A DNA stretch of 64,000 bases from Candidatus Lightella neohaematopini (GTDB lineage: Bacteria > Pseudomonadota > Gammaproteobacteria > Enterobacterales > Enterobacteriaceae). Numbering within the stretch: the first letter of the stretch is position 1; each line of letters starts with the position of its first letter. The notes below the pieces were generated by a model. That model worked only from the letters and a program-made list of their open reading frames with translations, made no database searches and was not told where the DNA came from. The DNA lies in assembly GCA_025728475.1 (NCBI GenBank), contig JAOBJN010000001.1, forward strand, positions 1-64,000. The letters are read 5' to 3'. This document shows positions 30,054 through 41,844 of this stretch, in pieces. The position numbers and the translations under genes were made by a program.

Positions 30054-31520
30054 ATGTTATTACTCTGGTTAATAATTATTCCTATAATTGGTGGTATCTT
30101 GTGTTGGCAATGTGAGCGTATTAATAATATTTTACCTCACATTATTGCAATTGTTACTTTACTTGTAGAAGTATTGTTATTTATTTTAATATATCAAAAA
30201 TGTCAAAATATAATATATTCTAATCATACATCATGGTTGTTAATATATAATGTTCCTTGGATACCAACTATCGGTATTAATTTTGTTTTAGCTATAGATA
30301 ATTTAACAATTATAATGTTATTGTTGACAATTTTATTAGGATTAATATCAATATTGTGCATATCAGTAAATGACTATCCTAATATGGGATTATTTTATTT
30401 TAATATACTAATAATTATTAGTAGTACTATTGGTATATTTTTATCAATTAATATGTTTTTATTTTTAAGTTTTTGGGAAATAGTTAATATTCCAATATAT
30501 TTTTTAACCACTAATTTTGGTTATAATAAATTAGTTAATAAAACTTTATGTTTAAAAGCTGCAACTAAATTTTTTATATATTCCCAAATTAGTAGTTTAT
30601 GTATATTGAGTGTTATTGTTACTTTAGCTAATGCATATCATAATAGTTATGGTATATGGAGTTTTAATTATCAAGATTTAGTATCTTTAAATTTAAATAA
30701 ATATACTGAATATTTATTAATGTTAATATTATTTATAGCATTCGCTATTAAAATACCTGTTATACCTTTACATAATTGGTATGTTGATATACAAACATAT
30801 GCTCCAGCTAATGGAGTTATGGATTTAAATGGGTTTTTGCTAAAAATAGCAATATATGGTATTATACGTTTCTGTATACCTTTTTTTCCAATTAGTTCTA
30901 ACAAATTTATATTAATTATATCTATAATTGGTGTATCTAATATTCTTTATGGCGCTATAATGTCGTTTAATCAAACAGATATAAAGAGAGTAATATCATA
31001 CATGAATATATCCCATATGGGACTGCTATTAATAGCAATATATAATATTTATAATGTTGCTTATTTTGGTATTATAATATTTATACTATCACATAGTATA
31101 TCTACTGCTGGATTAATTATTGTGACAGGATATTTTCATAAATATTTAGGTACAAGAAATATTAATAATATTAGCGGATTATGGGATAATATGGGTGTTG
31201 TGCCAGCATTATTAATAATACTAATTGTTTCTATGTTTGGATTACCTGGTACTGGTAATTTTATTGGTGAATTTATAATATTATTAACTAATTTTAATAT
31301 TAATCCAATATTAACAATAATTACTACTATTAGTTTATTATTATTAGTTATACCTTCATTAAGATTAATACAACTAGTATGTTATGGTGAATATAAATTA
31401 GTTAATAAATTTGTATTTAACGTTACTAAAAAGGATCAATTAGTATTATTACTACTAGTAATAATAATACTATTATTAGGTTTATATCCACAATTAATTT
31501 TAAATATTTTATTTAAGTAA
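30054..31520 (+). CDS. nuoM: NADH-quinone oxidoreductase subunit M
   Basis: Middle antiporter-like subunit. With the ATG at 30054 it has 488 residues and begins MLLLWLIIIPIIGGILCWQ, matching E. coli MLLPWLILIPFIGGFLCWQ. A longer frame that overlaps nuoL from 29997 is therefore not used. The Glu in FLSFWEIVNIPIYFL, the Lys in IKIPVIPLHNW and SYMNISHMGL are conserved. It is about 20 residues shorter than the E. coli protein (509). Confidence 0.96.
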   Translation: MLLLWLIIIPIIGGILCWQCERINNILPHIIAIVTLLVEVLLFILIYQKCQNIIYSNHTSWLLIYNVPWIPTIGINFVLAIDNLTIIMLLLTILLGLISILCISVNDYPNMGLFYFNILIIISSTIGIFLSINMFLFLSFWEIVNIPIYFLTTNFGYNKLVNKTLCLKAATKFFIYSQISSLCILSVIVTLANAYHNSYGIWSFNYQDLVSLNLNKYTEYLLMLILFIAFAIKIPVIPLHNWYVDIQTYAPANGVMDLNGFLLKIAIYGIIRFCIPFFPISSNKFILIISIIGVSNILYGAIMSFNQTDIKRVISYMNISHMGLLLIAIYNIYNVAYFGIIIFILSHSISTAGLIIVTGYFHKYLGTRNINNISGLWDNMGVVPALLIILIVSMFGLPGTGNFIGEFIILLTNFNINPILTIITTISLLLLVIPSLRLIQLVCYGEYKLVNKFVFNVTKKDQLVLLLLVIIILLLGLYPQLILNILFK

Positions 31521-31525
31521 AAGTA

Positions 31526-32965
31526 ATGAGTATTTTTAATATTATGATTAATTATGAATTCCTTACGTTATTACCATTAATTATTATTGGTGGATCAATA
31601 TTTTTAGTTACATGTACAATTATATTAAACTGTACAACAATAATTAACTATATGATTACTATTATTGGAGTATTTTTTGCGTTAATAACTACGATTATTA
31701 ATAAACATAATATAATTAATATTAATAATTTAATTGTTATTGATAACCATACAAAATTATTTAGTATATTAATATTAATAATTAGTATGATTAATATTAT
31801 ACAAATTAATAATTGGATGAAGTTATCTAATATTAAATATGATGAAGTTTATTTATTTATTTTAATTACAATTATTAGTTCTTACTTATTAATAAATACT
31901 AATCATTTGGCAATTATATTGTTAGGTATGGAATTAACATCTATATCTTTAATTGGAGCAATAAACTATAAGACTAACTATTATATAGTTAGTATATCAA
32001 TTAAATATATGATTATCTCTATTATAACATTATTATTAATTATGTTAGGTATATTGTTAATATATAATAGTAGTCATAGTTTACTACTAGTCACAAAACA
32101 TATTATTAGTAATAAACAAATTTATATATCAGGATTAATTATACTATTAATTGGTATTTGTTTTAAATTATCATTAGTACCATGTCATTTATGGGTTAAT
32201 AATATTTACCAACATGTACCAATTCCAATTTTAGTTATACTTAATATAACAGTTAAATTAGCTACATTTGTTATACTATTTAAATTAGTACTATATAATT
32301 TATTAAATGATGATAATTTTGTACATATAGTAATGGCTATCTCTGTTTTATCTATTATCATAGGTAATTTAATGACACTAAGTCAAACTAATCTTAGAAA
32401 AATAATAGCTTATTCTTCAATATCACATATTGGCTATTTATCAATTGGATTAGTAATTGCATATTATAATAATAATTTTATACCAATAATATTTAGCAAT
32501 ATTGTAAACTATATTATTACTAATTTAAATATTATTACAATTATACATATAATTAGTAATTATCAAAATAAAAAACATGATATATTACCACTATCATCAT
32601 ATTATGGAATATTTTACAAATACCCACTATTGACAAGTTTACTAATAATTAATATATTATCATTATCTGGGGTTCCAGTAACTTTAGGGTTTATTAATAA
32701 ATTTTATATGTTTTTGTATATTAGTAGTTATCATATTTGGTGGTTAATGGTCATTATGGTAGTAACTACTATAATTAGTTTTGTATACTATTTACGTATT
32801 ATCGGTAGTACTTATAAATACACAAATTATAATAATGTTATTAATTATGATGTAACTAAAATAATTTGTTTAGTGTATACTATAATTCTTTCTCTATTAT
32901 TATTAGTACTAGGTATATACCCAAATTTATTATTTAATTTATTCAAAACTTATATTGTAATATAA
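31526..32965 (+). CDS. nuoN: NADH-quinone oxidoreductase subunit N
   Basis: Proximal antiporter-like subunit and last gene of the operon. It has 479 residues (485 in E. coli) and is very hydrophobic and Ile/Asn-rich. The Glu of LLGMELTSISLIGAI and the Lys of CFKLSLVPCHLW are conserved, as are NLRKIIAYSSISHIGYLSIG and LSLSGVPVTLGFINKFYMF. It starts 5 bp after nuoM. The genes that follow nuoN in E. coli are absent, and tldD begins 61 bp downstream at a rearrangement junction. Confidence 0.96.
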   Translation: MSIFNIMINYEFLTLLPLIIIGGSIFLVTCTIILNCTTIINYMITIIGVFFALITTIINKHNIININNLIVIDNHTKLFSILILIISMINIIQINNWMKLSNIKYDEVYLFILITIISSYLLINTNHLAIILLGMELTSISLIGAINYKTNYYIVSISIKYMIISIITLLLIMLGILLIYNSSHSLLLVTKHIISNKQIYISGLIILLIGICFKLSLVPCHLWVNNIYQHVPIPILVILNITVKLATFVILFKLVLYNLLNDDNFVHIVMAISVLSIIIGNLMTLSQTNLRKIIAYSSISHIGYLSIGLVIAYYNNNFIPIIFSNIVNYIITNLNIITIIHIISNYQNKKHDILPLSSYYGIFYKYPLLTSLLIINILSLSGVPVTLGFINKFYMFLYISSYHIWWLMVIMVVTTIISFVYYLRIIGSTYKYTNYNNVINYDVTKIICLVYTIILSLLLLVLGIYPNLLFNLFKTYIVI

Positions 32966-33026
32966 TTTTATTATTTATTATAATGTTTTACATGAACTTA
33001 ATACATTTAAATTATTTTATATTAGT

Positions 33027-34472
33027 ATGATACTAGATCAAGTTACTGACATATTATTAACACAAAATAAGATTGCACATAGTGATTTATTTTCTATATT
33101 AGAATATGTTAATAATTATAATATACATTATTCCGATATATATATACAATTATTATATTATGAACAACTAGTAATGGAAAATAATATTATTAAACATAGT
33201 AATTATAGTGTTGATAATGGAGTTGGTATTAGAGTTATTCATAATAATAAAACTGGATTTGCTTATGCTAACCAAATTAACAATGATACATTACAAAAAA
33301 GTATTATATTAGCTCGTGATATCACTAATCAATATGGTAATTTTAAAGTTAAAATACTAACTCCTCAAAATATACAACAAAATATTTACTCTCATAATAA
33401 CCCATTAAATAGTTTAAATATGGATGATAAAATATCGCTACTATATAATATAAACCACACAGCAAGAAACATGGATCGAAGAGTAAAAGAAGTTATTGTA
33501 ACATTATCTAGTTCTTATGAATATATATTAGTTGCTACATCAGATGGAATATTAACTGTTGACATTAGACCATTAGTTAATTTATCAATAAATGTTCAAG
33601 TAGAGCAAGATAATAAAATTGAATGGGGATCAAGTAGTAGTAGTAAAAGAACAGATTATAAATGTTTTTTTGAAAAAGATATTTGTGTGCATGATTTAGT
33701 ATATAATGCTCTAAAAATTGCATTAGTTAATTTATCTGCTATTCCAGCTCCTGCAGGAACAATGCCTGTGGTATTAGGATCAGGTTGGCCAGGAGTATTA
33801 CTACATGAAGCTGTAGGTCATGGTTTAGAAAGTGATTTTAATCGACAAGGTAGTTCAGTATTTAGTAATAAATTAAATACATTAGTTATATCAGAATTAT
33901 GTACTATTGTTGATGATGGTACTTTACAAGATTCTAGAGGATCATTAAGAATTGATGATGAAGGTACTCCTAGTCAATATAATGTATTAATTAAAAATGG
34001 TTATCTAGTAAAATATATGCAGGATAAATTAAATGCTAAATTAATGGGATTAAAACCAACTGGTAATGGTCGTAGAGAATCATATGCACATTTACCAATA
34101 CCAAGAATGACTAATACGTATATGTTACCGGGTAATATTAATACTCAAGATATTATTAAAAGTGTTGATTATGGTATATATGCTGTAAACTTTAGTGGTG
34201 GTCAAGTAGATATAACTTCTGGTAAGTTTGTATTTTCAACTTCAGAAGCTTACTTAATAAAAAATGGATATATAAATAAACCAATTAAAAATGCAACATT
34301 AATTGGATCAGGTATTGAAATTATGAATAAAATTTCTATGATTGGTAATGATCTAAAAATAGATAGTGGAATTGGTTTATGTAGTAAAAATGGACAAACT
34401 ATTCCAGTTACTGTGGGTCAACCAACAATAAAAATAGATCAAATGGTAGTTGGAGGAACTAAAATAAAATAA
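33027..34472 (+). CDS. tldD: Metalloprotease TldD
   Basis: TldD is the catalytic subunit of the TldD/TldE heterodimer, which trims unfolded or modified peptides (in E. coli, microcin B17 precursor and CcdA). It has 481 residues, the E. coli length. The zinc-binding HExxxH is present in LLHEAVGHGLESDFNRQG. Other conserved blocks are VDNGVGIRV, NLSAIPAPAGTMPVVLG, DDEGTPSQYNVLI, TGNGRRESYAHLPIPRMTNT and DITSGKFVFSTSEAYLI. Its partner pmbA is retained at 42670. No peptide-modification cluster is visible nearby. Confidence 0.96.
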   Translation: MILDQVTDILLTQNKIAHSDLFSILEYVNNYNIHYSDIYIQLLYYEQLVMENNIIKHSNYSVDNGVGIRVIHNNKTGFAYANQINNDTLQKSIILARDITNQYGNFKVKILTPQNIQQNIYSHNNPLNSLNMDDKISLLYNINHTARNMDRRVKEVIVTLSSSYEYILVATSDGILTVDIRPLVNLSINVQVEQDNKIEWGSSSSSKRTDYKCFFEKDICVHDLVYNALKIALVNLSAIPAPAGTMPVVLGSGWPGVLLHEAVGHGLESDFNRQGSSVFSNKLNTLVISELCTIVDDGTLQDSRGSLRIDDEGTPSQYNVLIKNGYLVKYMQDKLNAKLMGLKPTGNGRRESYAHLPIPRMTNTYMLPGNINTQDIIKSVDYGIYAVNFSGGQVDITSGKFVFSTSEAYLIKNGYINKPIKNATLIGSGIEIMNKISMIGNDLKIDSGIGLCSKNGQTIPVTVGQPTIKIDQMVVGGTKIK

Positions 34473-34484
34473 AATTTGTTCCTT

Positions 34485-35561
<1,077 letters not shown>

Positions 35562-35708
35562 TTATTTATTTTTTAGATAAAAAATAAATTAAATATACAT
35601 TTTAAATTTACAATAAAATATATATACTCTATCATTTTAATACTAATATAATAAGTAATAAAATATTAACAAATTTAGATTTTTTTAAATTACTATAATT
35701 AAAAACAC

Positions 35709-36158
35709 ATGCATAATAAATTTAATATACTACTAATTAATGGACCAAATATTAATATTCTATCATTAAGAGAAAATAAATATTACAGTAATATTAATAT
35801 TAATAATATTATACGTAATCTTAAATTATTAGCAAATAAATTAAAAGTTAATTTTAGTTATTTCCAATCTAATGCAGAACATAAAATAATTAATTGTATT
35901 CAGCAATCATACAGTAATGTTAATTTCATATTATTTAATCCAGCAGCTTTTACACATACTAGTATTGCATTGAGAGATACATTAATAGCAGTTAATATAC
36001 CATTTATAGAAATACATATTTCTAATATATATGCAAGAGAATATTTTCGTAATTATTCATATTTTTCTGATATTGCATTAGGTACAATATCAGGTTTAGG
36101 ATCAGAAGGATATTATTTTGCTTTACAAAAAGCAGTAAAATACTTAATAAGTAAATAA
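35709..36158 (+). CDS. aroQ: 3-dehydroquinate dehydratase, type II
   Basis: Third step of the shikimate pathway. It has 149 residues. Family markers are [16 protein letters not shown] with the following tyrosines (YY near 28-29, one catalytic), [15 protein letters not shown], and [11 protein letters not shown] with the active-site histidine. E. coli K-12 uses the unrelated AroD, but many enterobacteria such as Yersinia and Serratia carry aroQ just before accBC, as here. The LGTREP motif is degraded to LSLREN. Confidence 0.93.
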   Translation: MHNKFNILLINGPNINILSLRENKYYSNININNIIRNLKLLANKLKVNFSYFQSNAEHKIINCIQQSYSNVNFILFNPAAFTHTSIALRDTLIAVNIPFIEIHISNIYAREYFRNYSYFSDIALGTISGLGSEGYYFALQKAVKYLISK

Positions 36159-36183
36159 TAAATTTTATAATTTGGATTATATT

Positions 36184-36618
36184 ATGAAAATTAATAAAAT
36201 AAAAAAATTAATAGCTTTAATTGAAAATTCTAGTATTCTAGAATTAGAAATTAAAGAAAATCAGGAAACTATTAAATTAAGTCGTAATAATTTTGGTATA
36301 AACCATAAATTAGTAAAACAACATAAAAATAATAATCAAAAGAATGATAAATTAGAAGATACAAACGAAAATAATATAATAAGATCACCTATGGTAGGTA
36401 CTTTTTATTGCACACCTTATCCAAATGCAAAACCATTTATTCAAATAGGACAAAAAATTAATATTGGTGATATCATATGTATTATTGAAGCAATGAAAGT
36501 AATGAATCAAATTAAATCAGAAAAATCAGGTGTAATAAAAAATATTTTATTAAAAAATGGACAACCAGTAGAATTTAATGAACCATTAATAATTCTTGAA
36601 AATAATTATGTTACATAA
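36184..36618 (+). CDS. accB: Biotin carboxyl carrier protein of acetyl-CoA carboxylase
   Basis: Carries the biotin that shuttles carboxyl between AccC and AccAD. From the ATG at 36184 it has 144 residues (156 in E. coli), with a shortened central linker. The start [16 protein letters not shown] matches the family. The biotinylation motif is EAMKVMNQI, with Val replacing the usual second Met of AMKM; the modified Lys is intact. The last 11 bases overlap accC. A TTG at 36172 is a poor alternative start. Confidence 0.95.
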   Translation: MKINKIKKLIALIENSSILELEIKENQETIKLSRNNFGINHKLVKQHKNNNQKNDKLEDTNENNIIRSPMVGTFYCTPYPNAKPFIQIGQKINIGDIICIIEAMKVMNQIKSEKSGVIKNILLKNGQPVEFNEPLIILENNYVT

Positions 36619-37933
36619 AATTATTATTGCTAATAGAGGAGAAATTGCCTTACGTATTCTTAGAGCATGTAAGGAATTAAATATTAAAACAGTAGCTGTA
36701 TACTCAACTATAGATAAAAATCTAAAACATGTATTTTTAGCAGATGAAACAATATGTATAGGTCTACCAGAACCTAAAAATAGTTATTTAAATATTCCAG
36801 CAATTATATCTGCAGCAGAAATTACTAAATCAACGGCTATTCATCCAGGTTATGGTTTTTTATCAGAAAATGCTAATTTTGCTGAACAGGTAGAAAAATC
36901 TGGATTTATTTTTATTGGGCCAAAAGCTAGTACCATAAAGTTAATGGGTAATAAAATTCTTGCTATAAAAACTATGAAAAAAATGGGAATACGATGTATT
37001 TTAGGATCAAGTTATTTATCATTAAATGATACAAAAAAAAATATTAATATAGCTAATAATATTGGTTATCCTTTAATAATTAAATCAGCATATGGTGGTG
37101 GTGGTCAAAATATGTATATTGTACATAATGATAAAGATTTAATTTCATCACTAAATTTTATAAAAACAGAAGAAAAAATTACTAATAATCATTACTCTAT
37201 TTACATTGAAAAATATTTAGATAGTCCTAGACATATTGAAATACAAATTATAGCTGATAATTACGGCAACGTAGTTACTTTATATGAACGAGATTGTTCA
37301 ATACAACGACGTTATCAGAAAATTATAGAAGAAGCTCCAGTACTTGATATTAATGACGATTTACTAAAAAATCTTAGAGATAAGTGTATTGAAGTTTGTA
37401 TTGCAATTAATTATAGGGGAGTAGGTACATTTGAATTTTTATACAAGGATAACATGTTCTATTTTATAGAAATGAATACTAGAATTCAAGTAGAACATAC
37501 AGTAACTGAAATGATTACTGGTATAGATATAGTAAAAGAACAATTACTAATTGCTCTTGGACAACCATTATCAATAAAACAAAGTGATATTGATATTTTA
37601 GGTCATGCTATTGAATGTCGAATTAATGCAGAAGATTCTGATAAATTTATACCAAGTGCTGGTAAAATTAATTATTTTCATCCTCCTGGGGGATTAGGTA
37701 TTCGTTGGGAATCTCATATCTATAGTGGATATAAAGTTCCTACATACTATGATTCTATGATTGGAAAACTAATATGTTTTGGTAAAAATCGAAATATTTC
37801 TATTTTACGTATGAAAAATGCTCTAAATGAGCTAATTATAGATGGAATAAATACAAATATTAAATTTATTAATTCAATTATTAATAATAATTACTTCCAA
37901 CAACAAGGTATTTTTAACATAAAATACTTATAA
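36608..37933 (+). CDS. accC: Biotin carboxylase subunit of acetyl-CoA carboxylase
   Basis: Carboxylates the biotin on AccB with bicarbonate and ATP. From the ATG at 36608 it has 441 residues (449 in E. coli) and begins [23 protein letters not shown]-grasp features include [61 protein letters not shown] and [11 protein letters not shown]. An in-frame ATG at 36596 lies inside accB and would add four residues. Overlap with accB suggests translational coupling. Confidence 0.97.
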   Translation: MLHKIIIANRGEIALRILRACKELNIKTVAVYSTIDKNLKHVFLADETICIGLPEPKNSYLNIPAIISAAEITKSTAIHPGYGFLSENANFAEQVEKSGFIFIGPKASTIKLMGNKILAIKTMKKMGIRCILGSSYLSLNDTKKNINIANNIGYPLIIKSAYGGGGQNMYIVHNDKDLISSLNFIKTEEKITNNHYSIYIEKYLDSPRHIEIQIIADNYGNVVTLYERDCSIQRRYQKIIEEAPVLDINDDLLKNLRDKCIEVCIAINYRGVGTFEFLYKDNMFYFIEMNTRIQVEHTVTEMITGIDIVKEQLLIALGQPLSIKQSDIDILGHAIECRINAEDSDKFIPSAGKINYFHPPGGLGIRWESHIYSGYKVPTYYDSMIGKLICFGKNRNISILRMKNALNELIIDGINTNIKFINSIINNNYFQQQGIFNIKYL

Positions 37934-37960
37934 TTCTATTTTAGATTATATAATTTTGAA

Positions 37961-39589
37961 CTATATCATAATTAATTTAACTTGTGTTAATTCTATTCTT
38001 TTTGCTAAATGAGTAAACGAATTAATTCTACTAGTAATTAATTTAGAATAATTAACATGATTAACCCATACCAATTTAGTATTAAGAAATAATTCTGTTC
38101 TTTCTACTAAAGCAGGTAGAATAGGTTTAAGATAAGCCATAATAATAGCAAATAAATGTATACCCATAGAACAAATACCTTGTAAATCATGATAATTATT
38201 TTTTTTTGTTAATAACCATGGTTTATTATTATGAATAAAAATATTGGCTAAATCAGCTAAATATATAACTTTTCTTATTACTAAACTAATATTTAATTGT
38301 TCAAAAGCTATTTGAATATCATTAGATGAATTAATAAAAATATTATTTAATGTTTGATCAAATATTTTTTTTGATAAGTATCCACTAAATTTATCTATTA
38401 TAAATCTAGCACTTCTCGCTGCTAAATTAATTATTTTATTGATAATATCATTATTAATTTTTTGCACAAATTCTTCTAAATTAAAATTAATATCACTAAT
38501 ACCTAACGTTAATTTACTAGCATAATAATAACGTAAATAATCAGCATCTAATACAGATAAGTATGAATTAGCTGTAATGAAATTATTTTTTGATTTAGAT
38601 AATTTTTCTCCATTAATATTAACATGTCCATGTACAAATAATTTACTAGGTTTGCGAAAATTAATACTATGAAGAATTGCAGGCCAAAATAAACTATGAA
38701 AATACACAATATCTTTACCAATAAAATGGTATAAATATGTATTGGAATGTTCACACCAAAATTCATAGAAATTAACGTTTCTATTTTTCTGACAAAAATT
38801 TTTGAAAGTACTTATGTAAGCAATAGAAGCATCTAACCACACATAAAAATACTTATTAACTTCTTTGGGTATTAAAAAACCGAAATAAGGAGCATCTCTA
38901 GATATATTCCATGGTTTTAATCCAACATTAAACCATTCTTTAACTTTATTTATTAAACAATAATCTAAAACACCAGAATTAATCCATTTATATAAAATAT
39001 TATTAAATATTGGTAAATCAAAAAATAAATGTTTAGACATACGTACTTCTGGAGTTGTGTTAGATAATACAGATTTAGGATTTATTAATTCTAATGCATT
39101 ATATGTAGTACTACAAATCTCGCAAAAATCACCGTATTGCTTAGAAGAAAAGCATTTAGGACAAGTACCAATAATAAATCGATCTGGTAAAAATAAATTA
39201 TGTTTAACATCATATAATTGAGCAATTACATCACTATATATTAATTTTTTTTGTTTTAATTTTGTATAAATACTAATCAATAATTCTTTATTTTCAATAC
39301 TATGTGTCGAATAATAATTATCATAATTAATATTAAACTTGTATAAATCGTTAATATGTTCTAAATATATTTGATGAATCATATGATCTATAGATAGACC
39401 TAATTTTTTTGAATGTAATACAATTGGTGTCCCGTGAGCATCATCAGCACAAATAAAATAAACTGTATTACCAATTAATTTTTGATAACGTACCCATATA
39501 TCGGCTTGTATATGTTCATACATATGACCTAAATGAATTGGCCCATTAGCATATGGTAATGCGCATGTTACTAGTATCTTTTTATACAT
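37961..39589 (-). CDS. metG: Methionyl-tRNA synthetase without the C-terminal dimerisation domain
   Basis: Charges tRNA-Met. It has 542 residues, against 677 in E. coli. The class I catalytic domain has PYANGPIHLGHMYEH and KLSKSKNN (KMSKS-type). The zinc knuckle CPKCFSSKQYGDFCEIC has four cysteines. The anticodon-binding helical domain ends the protein near KRIELTQVKLIMI. The C-terminal tRNA-binding and dimerisation domain (about 551-677 in E. coli) is missing. The E. coli enzyme is known to work as a monomer without it. Convergent with accC, 27 bp apart. Confidence 0.96.
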   Translation of the reverse strand: MYKKILVTCALPYANGPIHLGHMYEHIQADIWVRYQKLIGNTVYFICADDAHGTPIVLHSKKLGLSIDHMIHQIYLEHINDLYKFNINYDNYYSTHSIENKELLISIYTKLKQKKLIYSDVIAQLYDVKHNLFLPDRFIIGTCPKCFSSKQYGDFCEICSTTYNALELINPKSVLSNTTPEVRMSKHLFFDLPIFNNILYKWINSGVLDYCLINKVKEWFNVGLKPWNISRDAPYFGFLIPKEVNKYFYVWLDASIAYISTFKNFCQKNRNVNFYEFWCEHSNTYLYHFIGKDIVYFHSLFWPAILHSINFRKPSKLFVHGHVNINGEKLSKSKNNFITANSYLSVLDADYLRYYYASKLTLGISDINFNLEEFVQKINNDIINKIINLAARSARFIIDKFSGYLSKKIFDQTLNNIFINSSNDIQIAFEQLNISLVIRKVIYLADLANIFIHNNKPWLLTKKNNYHDLQGICSMGIHLFAIIMAYLKPILPALVERTELFLNTKLVWVNHVNYSKLITSRINSFTHLAKRIELTQVKLIMI

Positions 39590-39763
39590 ATATTAACTAC
39601 TTAATTTTTTTATAATTTGTTCTTTATTATACAATAGTTAAATACTATATTTAATATGTATTTAAAAAATAAAATAAATTATTTTATAAAATATATATTA
39701 ATTCATTTTTATTACTAAATTTACTATAATAAAACATAATTTTTATATTTTATATTTAATTTT

Positions 39764-40405
39764 ATGGTCAATAAATTTAACCAATGTATTATAATTGGTA
39801 TTACTGGTGCTTCTGCTTCTGGAAAAAGTCTTATTGCTAGTACTTTATATAAAGAGCTACGAGAACAAGTTGGAGATAATAATATAGGTATTATACCAGA
39901 AGATAGTTATTATAAAGATCAGAGTAACATTAAAATTATTGAAAGAACAAAAACAAATTATGATCATCCAAATTCTATGGATCATAATTTGTTATTAAAA
40001 CATATATATAAATTAAAATCTGGATTACCAATTAGAATACCTATTTATAGTTATACAGAACATACAAGAACACGGATTACAAGATATTTATCGCCAAAAA
40101 AAGTTATAATTTTAGAAGGTATATTACTTTTAACTAATATAAAACTAAGAAAAGAAATGAATTTTTCTATTTTTATAGATACTCCATTAGATATTTGTTT
40201 AGTAAGACGTATTAAACGAGATGTCAATGAACGAGGAAGATCAATAGATTCAGTAATATATCAATATAAAAAAACAGTTAGGCCAATGTTTTTTCAATTT
40301 ATTGAACCATCTAAACAATATGCTGACATTATTGTACCTAAAGGAGGAAAAAATAGAATAGCAATAGATATTTTAAAAGCAAAAATTAGCCAATTTTTTA
40401 AATAA
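39764..40405 (+). CDS. udk: Uridine/cytidine kinase
   Basis: Phosphorylates uridine and cytidine to UMP and CMP. It has 213 residues, the same as E. coli. The P-loop [15 protein letters not shown] is at 12-26, followed by [43 protein letters not shown] and a C-terminus KAKISQFFK. It pairs functionally with the nucleoside importer NupC. It converges on pabB with 4 bp between them. Confidence 0.97.
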   Translation: MVNKFNQCIIIGITGASASGKSLIASTLYKELREQVGDNNIGIIPEDSYYKDQSNIKIIERTKTNYDHPNSMDHNLLLKHIYKLKSGLPIRIPIYSYTEHTRTRITRYLSPKKVIILEGILLLTNIKLRKEMNFSIFIDTPLDICLVRRIKRDVNERGRSIDSVIYQYKKTVRPMFFQFIEPSKQYADIIVPKGGKNRIAIDILKAKISQFFK

Positions 40406-40409
40406 TTTT

Positions 40410-41780
40410 TTAATAAAAATTATTTTTATTTAATATAGGAATAATTGAATCAACTTTTGCCAACATTTCATCAAACTCAGATTTCATATTACTATCCAAT
40501 ACAATACCAGAACCAACAGAACAATAAATTTTATTATTATTCATAATTAAAGTTCTAATACTAATATTAGTATCCATATTACCACAGTAACTAATATAAC
40601 CAATACTACCACACCATAAATTTCTTCTATTAGGTTCTAATTGTTCTATAATATTTATAGCCTTTAATTTAGGAGTTCCGGTAATTGATCCACCAGGAAA
40701 ACATGAATTTAATAATTCAAGATTGCTATATTGTTGCATTAATTTAGCATTAATAGTACTAACTATATGATGTATAGATTTATAAGTTTCTAATTTTAAC
40801 AGTGATGATACATATACACTACCAGGTATAGATAACTTACTAACATCACTACGTATTAAATCCACAATCATAATATTTTCAGCTTTATCTTTAGCAGAAT
40901 TTAATAATTTAGTAATTTGTAAATTATCATTATTGACATTATTTAACTTTTTTATAGTACCTTTAATTGGACTAGAAGTAATATTTCTATTATTTACTTT
41001 TATAAATCTTTCTGGAGATAAACTAATAATAGAACAATTATCAAATTTTATAAAAGCTGAAAAAGGAGCCTGATTATAATTTAATAATTTATTAAAAGCA
41101 ATTACTTCGTTTCCATGATATACAGTACTAAAACGTTGTGCTAAACATACTTGATAACATTCACCAGAATATAGACATTGTTTAATATAATTAAATTTAT
41201 TTTTATATTCAGATAAGGTCATGTTAGATTTCCACGATTTTACTGAAAAATTAGTATTAATTTTAGTACTATTATTTATTAATATTTCAATATTACTTAA
41301 TATTTTATTTAAATTATTATAACCAATTAAAATATTAATTTTCTTCTTATGGTCAGTTATTATAGCCCAATTATAAATACCAACTATCATATCTGGAATA
41401 TTTATATCATTTTTGGCAATTGTAGGTACATATTCAATATTACGTATTAAATCATAACCAAAAATACCAACTGCCCCGCCATGAAATGGTATCTCACTAT
41501 TAAAATTAGTTTTAATTCTAAATTTATTTAAGTAATTATTAACTAATAAAAAAGGATTTTCATGACTAAATAAAATATTATTTTTGTGCTGTATTTTAGT
41601 TATTTTTCCATAAGTAATTAATTTAATTATTGGATCAGTTACAAAAATATCATAACGACAATTTTGATTATTACTTTTTCCAGAATGTAATAACATTGTC
41701 CACGACTTATTGTATAATTTTAATAATAAAGATAATAAAAAATTATCTTTGTATGGTAGAGTTATTAAATTTAATGACAT
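40410..41780 (-). CDS. pabB: Aminodeoxychorismate synthase component I
   Basis: PabB converts chorismate, with ammonia from PabA, to 4-amino-4-deoxychorismate for folate. It has 456 residues (453 in E. coli). The PabB-specific lysine is present in TSSPIKGTI, where TrpE has a different residue. PGGSITGTPKLKA, LEPNRRNLWCGSIGYISYCGNMDTNISIRTL and the C-terminal ESEFDEML-like SEFDEMLAKV are conserved. pabA/trpG is not in the window. Divergence from tsaB matches the E. coli neighbourhood (yeaZ near pabB). Confidence 0.95.
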   Translation of the reverse strand: MSLNLITLPYKDNFLLSLLLKLYNKSWTMLLHSGKSNNQNCRYDIFVTDPIIKLITYGKITKIQHKNNILFSHENPFLLVNNYLNKFRIKTNFNSEIPFHGGAVGIFGYDLIRNIEYVPTIAKNDINIPDMIVGIYNWAIITDHKKKINILIGYNNLNKILSNIEILINNSTKINTNFSVKSWKSNMTLSEYKNKFNYIKQCLYSGECYQVCLAQRFSTVYHGNEVIAFNKLLNYNQAPFSAFIKFDNCSIISLSPERFIKVNNRNITSSPIKGTIKKLNNVNNDNLQITKLLNSAKDKAENIMIVDLIRSDVSKLSIPGSVYVSSLLKLETYKSIHHIVSTINAKLMQQYSNLELLNSCFPGGSITGTPKLKAINIIEQLEPNRRNLWCGSIGYISYCGNMDTNISIRTLIMNNNKIYCSVGSGIVLDSNMKSEFDEMLAKVDSIIPILNKNNFY

Positions 41781-41805
41781 ATATTATAATAATATTAAAT
41801 TTATA

Positions 41806-41833
41806 TTTAAAATACAACTAAAATTAGTATAAT
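41806..41833 (+). promoter_or_regulatory. Possible sigma70 promoter of tsaB
   Basis: A perfect -10 box TATAAT (41828-41833) is preceded by TTTAAA (41806-41811) at 16 bp spacing. The tsaB ATG follows 11 bp after the -10 box, so the message would be nearly leaderless. TATAAT is frequent in such DNA by chance. The argument is the 64-bp divergent gap, which must hold promoters for both pabB and tsaB. Confidence 0.3.
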
Positions 41834-41844
41834 GTACTCTAATT

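Noticed and set aside
38548..38766. 72-residue ORF on the minus strand
   Set aside because: Out-of-frame shadow inside metG on the same strand.
40410..41780. Anthranilate synthase component I (TrpE) as identity
   Set aside because: The SPIKGT lysine, the WCGSIGY block and the tsaB neighbourhood identify PabB.
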